Assembly: GCF_024343675.1 (NCBI RefSeq) | Contig: NZ_RJUD01000012.1 | Span: 1-64,000, forward strand | Source of the DNA: Lacihabitans sp. CS3-21 | Lineage (GTDB): Bacteria > Bacteroidota > Bacteroidia > Cytophagales > Spirosomataceae | Length of the DNA: 64,000 nucleotides | Reading direction: 5' to 3' | Part shown: positions 25,741 to 34,781 of the stretch, one piece after another | Numbering within the stretch: position 1 is the stretch's first letter | How the letters are laid out: every line of letters begins with the position of its first letter | The notes under the pieces: model-generated | What the model was told of the DNA's origin: nothing | Seen by the model: the letters and a program-made list of their open reading frames with translations, nothing else | Databases searched by the model: none | Translations under genes and position numbers: made by a program

Positions 25741-26916
25741 TTAGAAATAAAAGATTAGGGCTGCTCCCAATGTTGATTGAGATTTCTTTGTCAAACCGCC
25801 GTCTTTATCATATAATTGAAAAGTACCAGCTGCGTTTTTATATGAATCAAATCTGTATTCTGGCTTGAATTTAAGATTTGGAGAAACATCATAATTTCCT
25901 GTCAAAGTAATTCCAGTTGTAGAAACACCAGCACCGTCTGCATCCACTAAATAAATTCCACCCTTGCTGTTGTCAAAGTACTCAATACGAGTTCCTAAGC
26001 TAAATTTTTCAGACACTTTACCATTTAAGTAAAGAGCCGCTCCACCCCACGAACCTGTGGTATTTTTTCCTGTTACTGCGTTCAAGCCAACAAGCATTTT
26101 TTCTGTTACTTGATAAGAAGTAGTTAAATCGAACCACGAAGTCATATTTTTCTCATCCACACCTTCGTCAGAACCGAAATAGTTCAAATATACGCTCCAT
26201 CCGTCTACTGGTTTTATCGTAATTTGTCCTTGAAAACCTTTGGCTTTGTTGTTATCGTCTTTGCTATCCAAACCATTGGTAATACCCAACATAAAGGCAA
26301 ATTTGTCAGATGCGGCCACGTCCAATTTTACGCCAGTGTGATAGAAAGGACCGTTTCCAAACATGTTTGAAAGCGAATAGTTAAAGTTTACAGGAGCGTC
26401 AATTACTTCGTAACCGACGTTAGTACCATACTGACCACCAGTTAATGAAACTTTGTCTGACATTTTCCAAGTTAAATATGCTTGTTTAATGGCAAGACCG
26501 GTACTTCCAAACTCTGCTCCAAGTGGACTGATTGGGTTTCCGTAGTTTCCAAGATCGCCGTGGTTACCAAATGTAAGGTCAATTACACCTGTTACTTTAT
26601 CTGTAGAATAAGTAGTTTTTAGCTGAGCCAAACCTACTTGAAAATTATTTGCTTTTTGGTCGAAAATTCTTTCGAAACCTGAAGCACCTAGGTTAGATTG
26701 TACACCGTTGAAATTTGCAAAATAGTAAGTATCTACATACCCACTAAAAGTTAAAGGATTTTTTTCCTCTTCTACTACAGCCTTTGGAGCTTCTGTAGAA
26801 ACCTCAACTTTTTTTGATTGATTTTTTTCACTCTTACCTGGTTTTGTTGGATTTTCGGTTGCCGATACTACTAGAGCCGAAACAAGGCCGAAAATTGTAA
26901 AATACACTTTCTTCAT
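25741..26916 (-). CDS. Outer-membrane beta-barrel porin
   Basis: A 391-residue protein from ATG 26916 (MKKVYFTIFGLVSALVVSA, a signal peptide); an upstream TTG adds an unconserved stretch. A charged linker (residues about 22-50, rich in Lys, Glu and Pro) precedes a beta-rich barrel that begins NPLTFSGYVDTYYFANFNG and ends with a terminal Phe (GAALIFYF). It resembles the family of Bacteroidota porins annotated as outer membrane beta-barrel. Its place just upstream of amt suggests passage of ammonium or a nitrogen compound. Confidence 0.85.
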   Translation of the reverse strand: MKKVYFTIFGLVSALVVSATENPTKPGKSEKNQSKKVEVSTEAPKAVVEEEKNPLTFSGYVDTYYFANFNGVQSNLGASGFERIFDQKANNFQVGLAQLKTTYSTDKVTGVIDLTFGNHGDLGNYGNPISPLGAEFGSTGLAIKQAYLTWKMSDKVSLTGGQYGTNVGYEVIDAPVNFNYSLSNMFGNGPFYHTGVKLDVAASDKFAFMLGITNGLDSKDDNNKAKGFQGQITIKPVDGWSVYLNYFGSDEGVDEKNMTSWFDLTTSYQVTEKMLVGLNAVTGKNTTGSWGGAALYLNGKVSEKFSLGTRIEYFDNSKGGIYLVDADGAGVSTTGITLTGNYDVSPNLKFKPEYRFDSYKNAAGTFQLYDKDGGLTKKSQSTLGAALIFYF

Positions 26917-27483
26917 AATTTTCTTTGGTTTAATTAACAAATAAGTATGTTATATTTTTCAACAAACTTCTTTCAAAAAAATACATAAATCAAATTTTTA
27001 AGTGTGAATTTTATCACATTTCTTTAAAAAAAATATATTTTCTTGAAAAAGTGATATAAATATCCACGCAAATTTAGTTTTTTTTATATTTTTCTATAAA
27101 ATTAAGTTTATTCTGCGTTTTGCATTATTAACAAAATAATATTTCGATATGAAGTAAATCTTTGAAACTTAATGGAGGAATTTTAAGGTTTACAGTAAAC
27201 TCAAAATCGTAACAAACTGATTATTTGACCTTAATAGACTGTGGAATTATTAAAATAAGCCAATTTCTGAATTTTGGAGTTCAAGCTGACACCTAAGGTC
27301 TGAATTTTACTACCGAAAGGTTTAATTCTATAAAATATATGGTAAGGAAAAGATAAGGGTAAACTAAAGGAAGGTTTTGAAAAAAAAAGAGATTGAATAC
27401 GAACAAAAATTTACTTTTTCCAAGAATTAAAAATCTGTATGGACATAAAAAAAGCCGCAAACTCTTTTGCGGCTTTCAAATTT
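26917..27483. other. AT-rich intergenic region
   Basis: No gene was found in this gap of about 570 bp. On the minus strand TAAATTTG at 27069-27076 fits a -7 box for the porin-amt unit, giving a leader of about 145 nt, but a matching TTG box is lacking. Small hairpins such as GTTTACAGTAAAC (about 27188) are weak. The rightmost part is the ferredoxin terminator. Confidence 0.45.
27446..27476 (-). terminator. Intrinsic terminator of the ferredoxin gene
   Basis: GCCGCAAA and TTTGCGGC form an 8-bp stem with a 4-nt loop. The A run on its left reads as a T tract on the minus strand. Confidence 0.85.
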
Positions 27484-27831
27484 TTACTCCCCGTGGAGCC
27501 AAGCTTTTTTGGCTTGAAGAGTTTCGAGATCCTCCACATTGTCAGGATCCGGAACGCAGCAGTCCACAGGACAAACTGCAGCACACTGAGGTTCTTCATG
27601 AAAACCTGTACATTCAGTACATTTATCGCTAACTATATAATAAAACTCATCAGAAACTGGCTTCATGTTGGCCGTTCCTTTAATAATAGTACCATCTCCA
27701 AAGTCAACTTCCGAAAGCTTAGTTCCGCCGCCATACGTCCACTCTATACCGCCTTCGTAAATAGCAGTGTTCGGGCATTCTGGTTCACAAGCTCCACAGT
27801 TTATACATTCGTCCGTTATAATAATTGCCAT
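27484..27831 (-). CDS. 2[4Fe-4S] ferredoxin
   Basis: A 115-residue electron carrier. The first cluster motif is [13 protein letters not shown]. The second has an insertion typical of the Allochromatium-type: [23 protein letters not shown] long loop lies between the clusters (residues about 25-68) and the C-terminus is [14 protein letters not shown]. It likely serves low-potential reactions. It is divergent from the acyl-CoA reductase gene. Confidence 0.93.
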   Translation of the reverse strand: MAIIITDECINCGACEPECPNTAIYEGGIEWTYGGGTKLSEVDFGDGTIIKGTANMKPVSDEFYYIVSDKCTECTGFHEEPQCAAVCPVDCCVPDPDNVEDLETLQAKKAWLHGE

Positions 27832-27866
27832 CGCGATTGAATTTCTTTTGTTTTCAAACTAAATAA

Positions 27867-27893
27867 CAAATATAATTCTTCAAAGTTTACCAA
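27867..27893 (-). promoter_or_regulatory. Possible ferredoxin promoter
   Basis: On the minus strand a TTG and TATATTTG are 16 bp apart. The predicted start is about 30 bp before the ATG. Confidence 0.4.
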
Positions 27894-27899
27894 CCTTTG

Positions 27900-27907
27900 T
27901 ATTTTTG
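27900..27907 (+). promoter_or_regulatory. Possible -7 box of acyl-CoA reductase
   Basis: TATTTTTG fits TAnnTTTG about 38 bp before the ATG. No upstream TTG box at the right distance. It lies back to back with the ferredoxin promoter. Confidence 0.3.
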
Positions 27908-27945
27908 TATTGAATTTGGGATAAGGGTATTTTTTTATAAAAAAA

Positions 27946-28971
27946 ATGAAATTAGAAGAAAGAATAGTACTATTTAGTGAGTTAGGAAAGTCATTAAGCC
28001 AAAAAATAGAAACCGATGCCTTTGAAGAGGTTTTGACTTTTGCAAAATCAAAAAACGGCTGGTTTACCTTAGACAATTTAAAGAAATCCATACAAACGAT
28101 TATTGATAAATATTTAAATGAAAGCGAGTTAAGAAACTTTATTGCTAAATATCCAAAACAATTCTTTGATCCAAAAGAATCTAAGAAAGTAGGCATTATT
28201 GCAGCGGGAAACATACCTTTAGTCGGCTTTCAAGACTTGATTCATGTTATTTTAGCAGGACATAAATCGGTTTATAAAGCAAGCACGCAAGACGAAATAC
28301 TCATACAATATATTATTCGAGAACTAAAGTTCATCAATCCAGCGATTGAAGAATATTTGATACTTGCTGATCGACTAAACAATCTGGATGCCTACATTGC
28401 CACAGGAAGTGGTAATACCTCGCGATATTTCGACTATTATTTTGCAGCTAAACCTCACATTATTCGTAAAAACCGCACTTCAGTGGCTGTATTGACAGGT
28501 AATGAAACCAAAATAGAGTTGGCAGACCTCGGAAATGACATTTTCTCCTATTTTGGGTTGGGTTGCAGAAACATCGCTAAATTATTTGTTCCCGTAGGCT
28601 ATGATTTCACTCCATTTTTTGAAGCCATAGAATATTGGAACACGATTTCAATGCACTCCAAATACAACAATAACTATGATTACATGAAATCTATCTATTT
28701 GGTAAATGGCGTTCAACACTTAGACAATGGCTTTTTATTATTAAAAAACGATGAAACCCTAGCCTCGCCCATTTCTACGCTATTCTATGAGAATTATGCC
28801 GACTTAGAATCACTGAAGCGGAGATTAGAATCTCAAAAGGATGAAATCCAAGTAGTGGTGAGTAAGCTACCTATTTCACAGAACAGTTACGATTTCGGAG
28901 AAAGCCAATCACCCAAACTAGCCGATTATGCTGATAATGTGGACACTATGGAGTTTTTATCCACTATTTAG
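27946..28971 (+). CDS. LuxC-family acyl-CoA reductase
   Basis: A 341-residue protein resembling the LuxC/acyl-CoA reductase family (aldehyde-dehydrogenase superfamily), which reduces fatty acyl-CoA to aldehyde through an acyl-enzyme thioester. The likely nucleophile is the Cys in GLGCRNIAKLFVP. A nucleotide-binding region begins KVGIIAAGNIPLVGFQDL and TGSGNTSRY. It is shorter than many LuxC proteins. No luxE-like partner lies nearby, so the aldehyde's use is unclear. Its end overlaps the convergent esterase gene by 8 bp. Confidence 0.87.
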   Translation: MKLEERIVLFSELGKSLSQKIETDAFEEVLTFAKSKNGWFTLDNLKKSIQTIIDKYLNESELRNFIAKYPKQFFDPKESKKVGIIAAGNIPLVGFQDLIHVILAGHKSVYKASTQDEILIQYIIRELKFINPAIEEYLILADRLNNLDAYIATGSGNTSRYFDYYFAAKPHIIRKNRTSVAVLTGNETKIELADLGNDIFSYFGLGCRNIAKLFVPVGYDFTPFFEAIEYWNTISMHSKYNNNYDYMKSIYLVNGVQHLDNGFLLLKNDETLASPISTLFYENYADLESLKRRLESQKDEIQVVVSKLPISQNSYDFGESQSPKLADYADNVDTMEFLSTI

Positions 28972-29767
28972 TACTAAAAACCCATTCTAGAAACTCAGGA
29001 AACACATTTTTCCAGGTATTGAAATTATGCTCTCCTCCTTCAATTTCTACATACTTAATATCTGTGTCTTGGTAACCAATAGTTTTCAATTCTGTGATAA
29101 TATCCAAAGTATCTTCAATAGAATCTATGATGCCGTTGTTGTTTCTGTCTGCAGTTTCGTCTGCAGTACCACATTCGAGCCAAAACTTTAATCCAGTTTT
29201 GTACTTCGAATTTCGGATTTTCTTGTGCATGATTCTGTCTAAATCGTCACTGTAGCCTTCCTCATAACCTTTATCTCTCCACCAGAATGAACCACTAAAA
29301 ACTCCGATTTTGGAGAAAAGATGGGGATTTTCCCAGGCTATGTCCATAGCAGAAAGTCCACCTAGTGAAAAACCAAAAAAAGTATTGTCAATGGCCAAAA
29401 ATGAGCTAGAAGTTTCTTTTCTTATTAGAGGCTGTAATTCCGAAACTATAAAGTTCATATAATCCGTTGCCTTATTTCCTCTATTTTTATAATCCGACTG
29501 AAAAGAGGTCCCATATTCAGAAAGGCGTCTTTCGTTGGTATGAATTCCTACAAAAATAAATGCTTGACCACCTTTGGTATAGTGATTCTGTATAGTTTTC
29601 AATGCATCTAATTGGTCAAAATCCTGCCCATCATTCATATATATGGTAGGATACAAGAGGTTTTTGTCCATATTCTTTGGCAAAACCAAATCGTAAACCA
29701 CATTTCTATTCAAAATGACTGAATGAATATTTTTATTTCTAAATACCTCGAATGGTTGTTGTTTCAA
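28964..29767 (-). CDS. Alpha/beta-hydrolase esterase with EF-hand-like loop
   Basis: A 267-residue hydrolase of the enterochelin-esterase/esterase D type. The nucleophile elbow is GFSLGGLSAMD and the likely catalytic His is in EIEGGEHNFNTW. An inserted DRNNNGIIDSIED segment looks like a calcium-binding EF-hand loop. No signal peptide is present. The best start is a TTG at 29767 (KQQPFEVFRNKNI follows), since an in-frame stop lies 18 bp upstream and the next ATG would cut the fold. It is divergent from the second esterase and the ligase operon. Confidence 0.83.
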   Translation of the reverse strand: MKQQPFEVFRNKNIHSVILNRNVVYDLVLPKNMDKNLLYPTIYMNDGQDFDQLDALKTIQNHYTKGGQAFIFVGIHTNERRLSEYGTSFQSDYKNRGNKATDYMNFIVSELQPLIRKETSSSFLAIDNTFFGFSLGGLSAMDIAWENPHLFSKIGVFSGSFWWRDKGYEEGYSDDLDRIMHKKIRNSKYKTGLKFWLECGTADETADRNNNGIIDSIEDTLDIITELKTIGYQDTDIKYVEIEGGEHNFNTWKNVFPEFLEWVFSTK

Positions 29768-29873
29768 GTTTTTTCTTTTTGGTTAATTTCTAAAAAAAAT
29801 GGATGTTTATTTTGATTAGTAGAAATTTATTAGGATTTTAATTTTTCAAACTAAAATACAAATTTAAGAAACA

Positions 29874-30587
29874 ATGCAAGAACGACACATACATTTTTAC
29901 TCACACATAATTGGAAAGTCGCTCGATTTGTTTGTAACGGGGCATTGGGGCCACCCAATTTTGATGTTTCCGACTTCCATGGGCAATGCCCACCAAAACC
30001 GCGACATGGGTCTTCTAGGGAGTATCAGCAACTTTATTAATGAGGGAAAAGTAAAAACTTATAATATTGGCAGTATTGATTTTGAGACTTTCTATGGAAA
30101 AAATATTTCTCCACATGACAGGGCATACAACTATGAACTTTACACCCGATTTCTTGCCTACGAACTGATTCCAGAGATACAAAAAGAGAACAGCGTGCAC
30201 CGAATAGGTGTTGCAGGTTGTAGTTTCGGGGCTTATCATGCAATGAATTTGGCCTTCAAAAAGCCTGATTTAGTGGATTTTGCAATAGGAATGAGCGGCT
30301 CCTACGACATCAGAACATTTATGGAAGGGTATTTTGACGACAATGTATATTTTAATAATCCGGTAGATTTTGTTCCAAATGCCGAATCATGGACATTTGA
30401 GCACATGAAGGTAGTTCTGGGTACTTCCGACTGGGATATATGTCGTAACGAAACTTTTAGATTTTCACAAATTTTAAACCATAAAAATATCAATCACTGG
30501 TATGACGAGAAAAAATGGGCCAGTCATGACTGGCCTCTTTGGAATCATGCTTTTCCAGAATATTTATCAGCAATAATTAATTATTAA
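29874..30587 (+). CDS. Alpha/beta-hydrolase esterase-like protein
   Basis: A 237-residue cytosolic protein of the esterase family. The nucleophile elbow is GVAGCSFGAYHAMNL, with the serine following a Cys. A late His occurs in KKWASHDWPLWNHAFP. It starts HIHFYSHIIGKSLDLFVTGHWGHP, unlike secreted esterases. It ends 4 bp before an ATP-grasp gene, so it is the first gene of a ligase operon. Inference: it may release, load or trim the amide or ester product of that pathway. Confidence 0.83.
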   Translation: MQERHIHFYSHIIGKSLDLFVTGHWGHPILMFPTSMGNAHQNRDMGLLGSISNFINEGKVKTYNIGSIDFETFYGKNISPHDRAYNYELYTRFLAYELIPEIQKENSVHRIGVAGCSFGAYHAMNLAFKKPDLVDFAIGMSGSYDIRTFMEGYFDDNVYFNNPVDFVPNAESWTFEHMKVVLGTSDWDICRNETFRFSQILNHKNINHWYDEKKWASHDWPLWNHAFPEYLSAIINY

Positions 30588-30591
30588 TATC

Positions 30592-31602
30592 ATGAAAAAA
30601 ATAGGAATTCTTTTTGGGATGGAAAACACTTTTCCTTGGGCATTTATTGACAGGGTAAATCAAAAAACTGGAGGCAGAGATATTATTGCCGAGCCTGTAT
30701 TAATTGATAAAGCCGAACAAGGCGTTCCATCTGAATATGCAGTCATCATAGATAGAATTAGTCAAGATGTGCCTTTTTATAGGGCATTTTTAAAAAACGC
30801 AGCCCTTTGCGGAACTGCAGTGATCAATAATCCATTTTGGTGGAGTGCTGATGAGAAGTATTTTAACAATTGCTTGGCCATAAAATTGGGGGTACCAGTT
30901 CCAAATACCGTGCTCTTGCCATCCAAAGAAAGACCAGATGATACGGGTGATCAGTCGTTTAGAAACTTAAAAATGCCGCTTGATTGGCAATACATGTTTG
31001 ATAAAATAAAATTTCCTGCCTATATGAAACCTCACTCAGGAGGCGGGTGGAAAAGTGTTTATAGAGTGGATAACCCAGACGACCTTTGGCAGAAACATAA
31101 CGAAACTGGCCAGTTAGTTATGATGCTACAAGAAGAAATCATCTTTACTGATTATTACCGCTGTTATTGCATTGGAGGCAAATACGTGCAAATTATGCCT
31201 TACGAACCACGCAATCCGCATCATTTGCGTTATGCTACTCAGCCAAAAACACAAGGAGAAGCCCACAAAAAATTGATGTCATTAATTACCGATTATGTTT
31301 TAAAATTAAACCATGCACTTGGATATGATTTTAACACCGTAGAGTTTGCTATTAGAGATGGAATACCTTATGCCATAGATTTCTGCAATCCAGCACCCGA
31401 TGCCGACGTGAATTCTGTGGGGCAGGAAAACTTCGAATGGGTAGTTGAAAATGCAGCAAACTTTGCTATAGAAAAGGCTAAAAGTCAGGTATTTGGACAA
31501 AACAATTGCACTTGGGGCACATTTATAAGCAACTCTTCTATGCAAACTGCAGAAACACCGAAAGTAAAAAAAACTGAAACCATAAAAAAACCAAAAAAAT
31601 AA
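30592..31602 (+). CDS. ATP-grasp ligase (RimK-like)
   Basis: A 336-residue ATP-grasp enzyme that would activate a carboxylate as acyl-phosphate and join it to an amine. ATP-binding features are AYMKPHSGGGWKSVYRV (lysine and glycine loop), VMMLQEEIIF, and the metal-binding DFCNPAPDADVN. The N-terminal domain begins KKIGILFGMENTFPWAF. A lysine-rich tail follows residue 310. It overlaps the next gene by one base (TAATG) and lies 4 bp after the esterase. Substrates are unknown. Confidence 0.85.
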   Translation: MKKIGILFGMENTFPWAFIDRVNQKTGGRDIIAEPVLIDKAEQGVPSEYAVIIDRISQDVPFYRAFLKNAALCGTAVINNPFWWSADEKYFNNCLAIKLGVPVPNTVLLPSKERPDDTGDQSFRNLKMPLDWQYMFDKIKFPAYMKPHSGGGWKSVYRVDNPDDLWQKHNETGQLVMMLQEEIIFTDYYRCYCIGGKYVQIMPYEPRNPHHLRYATQPKTQGEAHKKLMSLITDYVLKLNHALGYDFNTVEFAIRDGIPYAIDFCNPAPDADVNSVGQENFEWVVENAANFAIEKAKSQVFGQNNCTWGTFISNSSMQTAETPKVKKTETIKKPKK

Positions 31603-32699
31603 TGGGATTATTTACGCTGGGAATCGAGGAAGAGTTCCAAACTATTGACCCTGAAACTAGAGAGCTGAAATCACACATGTCAAAAATAGTGGAAGGTGGA
31701 AAAACTATTTTGCAAGAGCGAATAAAGCAAGAAATGCATCAGGCGGTAGTGGAGGTTGGAACAAATATTTGTGAGAACATTCAAGAAGCACGAGAAGAAG
31801 TCACTTATCTGCGAAAAATGCTCTTGGATTTGGCACAAAAACAGAATTTACATATTGCGGCGGCCGGCACTCACCCATTCTCTGATTGGCAACATCAACT
31901 GATTACAGAGGATGATAGATATGACAAATTGATTGATGAGATGCGAGATGTGGCACGTGGCAATTTGATTTTTGGTTTGCATGTACATGTAGGAATTGAA
32001 GACCGCGACGATGCTATCAATATTATGAACCAGGCGAGGTATTTTTTACCTCATATATTTGCGTTATCTGTAAATTCACCTTTTTGGTGTGGCAGAAACA
32101 CAGGGTTTCATTCTTACCGGGCCAAAGTTTTTGACAAATTCCCTCGCACTGGCATTCCTGAGCATTTTAAAACCGCAGCAGAATATGATTCCTATCTGAA
32201 TTTACTCATAAAAACCGGCTGTATAGATAATGGTAAGAAAATTTGGTGGGATTTAAGACTCCATCCATTTTTTCCAACGATAGAATTCAGGATTTGCGAT
32301 GTGCCGATGCGGGTAGACGAAACCATTTGTTTGGCAGCAATAATGCAAGCTTTAATAGCTAAATTATATAAGTTGAGGCAACAAAATCTAAGCTTTAGGC
32401 CATATCCAAGACATCTTATTAATGAAAATAAGTGGCGAGCAGGACGTTATGGCATCAATTCAAAATTGATAGACTTTGGAAAAGAAGCCGAAGTACCTTA
32501 TAATGAACTGGTTGACGAACTTTTGGATTTCATAAAAGACACAGCAGATGAGTTGGGTTCAACAAACGAAGTGAATTATGTGCATCAAATACTTAAAAAT
32601 GGCACTGGAGCAGATAGGCAACTCAAAGTATTTGAAGAAACTAACGACTTTAATGCCGTAGTAGATTACATAGTAAATGAAACAAAATTCGGACTTTAA
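31602..32699 (+). CDS. Carboxylate-amine ligase, GCS2/YbdK family
   Basis: A 365-residue enzyme of the glutamine-synthetase-like fold that joins an amine to a carboxylate, as in the glutamate-cysteine ligase 2 family. The motifs are FTLGIEEEFQTIDPETREL (metal Glu residues), HVHVGIEDRDDAI, GCIDNGKKIWWDLRLHPFFP and IEFRICDVPMRVDE. YbdK shows weak glutamate-cysteine ligase activity in E. coli. Here the partners are other ligases, so a different product is likely. It has a one-base overlap with the ATP-grasp gene. Confidence 0.9.
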   Translation: MGLFTLGIEEEFQTIDPETRELKSHMSKIVEGGKTILQERIKQEMHQAVVEVGTNICENIQEAREEVTYLRKMLLDLAQKQNLHIAAAGTHPFSDWQHQLITEDDRYDKLIDEMRDVARGNLIFGLHVHVGIEDRDDAINIMNQARYFLPHIFALSVNSPFWCGRNTGFHSYRAKVFDKFPRTGIPEHFKTAAEYDSYLNLLIKTGCIDNGKKIWWDLRLHPFFPTIEFRICDVPMRVDETICLAAIMQALIAKLYKLRQQNLSFRPYPRHLINENKWRAGRYGINSKLIDFGKEAEVPYNELVDELLDFIKDTADELGSTNEVNYVHQILKNGTGADRQLKVFEETNDFNAVVDYIVNETKFGL

Positions 32700-32740
32700 G
32701 AGTAATTTGACGAAATTTGCAGTCATCTTCAAACAAACGA

Positions 32741-33571
32741 ATGTCAGATTTTAAAATAGCTATTTTAGATATGTATGACAACGCTCCCAATGAAGGAATG
32801 CGTTGTATAAAAACTTTAGTGGAGAGTTTTCTCCAATCTAAAGGAATAGCCGGATCCAATTATTCCATTTTTAATGTAAGAAAAACCGTCACTTTGCCTT
32901 CATTTGCAGATTTTGACGTGTTTATATCTACGGGTGGCCCTGGAAGTCCTATACTTGAAAACACTGAATGGGAAAGAAATTATTTTCAACTCATAGAAGC
33001 TTTGTTGGAACACAATAAAAAGTCTGAAATCAAAAAGCAATTATTTGCAATTTGTCACTCTTTTCAGTTGCTCTATCAATACTTTGAGTTGGGCGTAGTC
33101 AACAAAAGAAAATCAACTTCTTTTGGGGTTATGCCCATCCACAAACTTGAGCCTGCACTTCACGAAGGGATATTCTACGGTCTTGAGGAACCTTTTTGGG
33201 CAGTAGATTCTCGTGACTATCAGGCCATTATGCCAAATAAAAAGAAATTCAAGGAAATTGGGGCGAGAATTCTTTGCATAGAAAAAAACAGGCCGCATAT
33301 ACCTTTAGAGAGGGCAATAATGGCCATAAGGTTTACCCCCGAAATAGTGGGCACGCAATTTCACCCCGAAGCCGATGCAGAGGGTATGCACAGATACTTT
33401 AAAACCGAAGAAAAAAAGCAAGCTGTCATCACGAATTTTGGTGAAAAGAAATACCACAGCATGATAGAACATTTAGAAGATCCTGATAAAATCATGTTCA
33501 CAGAGTCTGTTATATTGCCCAATTTCTTGGAGCACGCTTTCCAACAAAAATTTGAGATAATTCTAAACTAA
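32741..33571 (+). CDS. Class-I glutamine amidotransferase (GMP-synthase-like)
   Basis: A 276-residue GATase1 protein that would release ammonia from glutamine or cleave a gamma-glutamyl bond. The catalytic Cys105 lies in LFAICHSFQLLYQ and His208-Pro-Glu210 in GTQFHPEADAEG, so the triad is complete. The elbow reads CHSFQ in place of the common CxGxQ. FISTGGPGSP fits the family. ATG 32741 (MSDFKIAILD) is preferred to an upstream TTG. It lies 41 bp after the YbdK gene and 4 bp before the next. It likely supplies nitrogen or trims the product of the ligase pathway. Confidence 0.87.
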   Translation: MSDFKIAILDMYDNAPNEGMRCIKTLVESFLQSKGIAGSNYSIFNVRKTVTLPSFADFDVFISTGGPGSPILENTEWERNYFQLIEALLEHNKKSEIKKQLFAICHSFQLLYQYFELGVVNKRKSTSFGVMPIHKLEPALHEGIFYGLEEPFWAVDSRDYQAIMPNKKKFKEIGARILCIEKNRPHIPLERAIMAIRFTPEIVGTQFHPEADAEGMHRYFKTEEKKQAVITNFGEKKYHSMIEHLEDPDKIMFTESVILPNFLEHAFQQKFEIILN

Positions 33572-33575
33572 AACA

Positions 33576-34775
33576 ATGGTAAACGAGCCAAGAAAATACT
33601 TTAACGATTCTTTTTCAGCCGAAAAATATCAATCCATGTTGGCTGAGATAGAAAATGAATTTCCAGAAACGTTGGAATTTCGCGTAGCAGAGTCTCCAGT
33701 TTTTGTCAATAAAGAGCTAAAAATAAAGATTTTAAGTGCTTGTGGCTCCATAATTGATGAAATAAAAAAGGAAGGTTTTATAGAAAAAACTAATCGTGCT
33801 ATTCCTTCAGAGCATTTTGTGCCGAATGAAAATCAAAGACCAGATTGCCTGGCCATTGATTTTGCGATAACTAAAAATGCAGAGGGAGAGTTTGAACCGC
33901 AATTGATTGAGTTACAAGGCTTTCCTTCATTATTTGCCTACCAGAGCTATCTTTCTAGCAAATTCAAAAAGCATTTTAATGTACAAAAAGGTTACAGCGA
34001 GTTTTTTAATCGCCTAAATACCATGAGTTATATGCAAGAAATGCAACAATTTTTCTTGAATGGGAGTCATCCAAAAAATACGATTTTACTAGAAATATTC
34101 CCTGAAAAGCAAAAAACTAGAATAGATTTTGCACTGACAAAGAAGTTTTGGGGCATAGAACCCCTTTGCGTTACCAAACTACGCAAATCTGGTGATGAAT
34201 TATACTATGAGCAAGATGGAAAGAAAATTACCATAGAGCGTATTTACAACCGATTGATTTCTGACGATTTAGATAGGAATTTTTCAAATATAAAACTGGA
34301 TGTTGATTTAAAAGAACCGCATTCAGCAAAATGGATTTCGCACCCCAATTGGTTCTACAGAGTTTCAAAATTCAGTCTCCCTTTTTTCAAATCCAAATAT
34401 ATTCCTGAATCAAATTACCTTTCGGAGTTCGCCAAAGTTCCAGAAGATTTGGAAAATTATGTACTAAAACCCTTGTTCTCTTTTGCGGGAGCAGGTGTAA
34501 AAATTGATGTAACCAAACAAGATTTAGATAGCATCAAAGACCCAGAGAATTATTTATTACAAAGGAAAATCGCCTATGAGCCTTGTATCAAAGACATTAA
34601 TGGTGAAGGAATAAAATGCGAAATAAGGATGCTATATATTTGGCCTGAAAACGCTAGTAATCCAAAATTAGTAACCAATTTGGCCAGATTGAGCAGAGGC
34701 AAAATGATTGGTGTAGATTACAACAAAAATTTTGACTGGGTGGGCGGTAGTAGTGCTTTTTTCGAAACCAATTGA
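33576..34775 (+). CDS. Divergent ATP-grasp-like protein
   Basis: A 399-residue protein with no clear family name. The C-terminal half has ATP-grasp-like features: NYVLKPLFSFAGAGVKIDV (lysine plus glycine loop), YLLQRKIAYEPCIKD and GIKCEIRMLYIWPE. The N-terminal half has DCLAIDFAITKN and PQLIELQGFPSLFAYQ, which recall the glutathionylspermidine-synthase-like and circularly permuted ATP-grasp groups. It lies 4 bp after the amidotransferase and 6 bp before the aminotransferase. A ligase role is inferred from motifs and context only. Confidence 0.65.
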   Translation: MVNEPRKYFNDSFSAEKYQSMLAEIENEFPETLEFRVAESPVFVNKELKIKILSACGSIIDEIKKEGFIEKTNRAIPSEHFVPNENQRPDCLAIDFAITKNAEGEFEPQLIELQGFPSLFAYQSYLSSKFKKHFNVQKGYSEFFNRLNTMSYMQEMQQFFLNGSHPKNTILLEIFPEKQKTRIDFALTKKFWGIEPLCVTKLRKSGDELYYEQDGKKITIERIYNRLISDDLDRNFSNIKLDVDLKEPHSAKWISHPNWFYRVSKFSLPFFKSKYIPESNYLSEFAKVPEDLENYVLKPLFSFAGAGVKIDVTKQDLDSIKDPENYLLQRKIAYEPCIKDINGEGIKCEIRMLYIWPENASNPKLVTNLARLSRGKMIGVDYNKNFDWVGGSSAFFETN

Positions 34776-34781
34776 TAATCA

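Noticed and set aside
27439-27840. Plus-strand open frame opposite the ferredoxin gene
   Set aside because: The antisense frame is an image of the cysteine-rich ferredoxin and includes its terminator hairpin.
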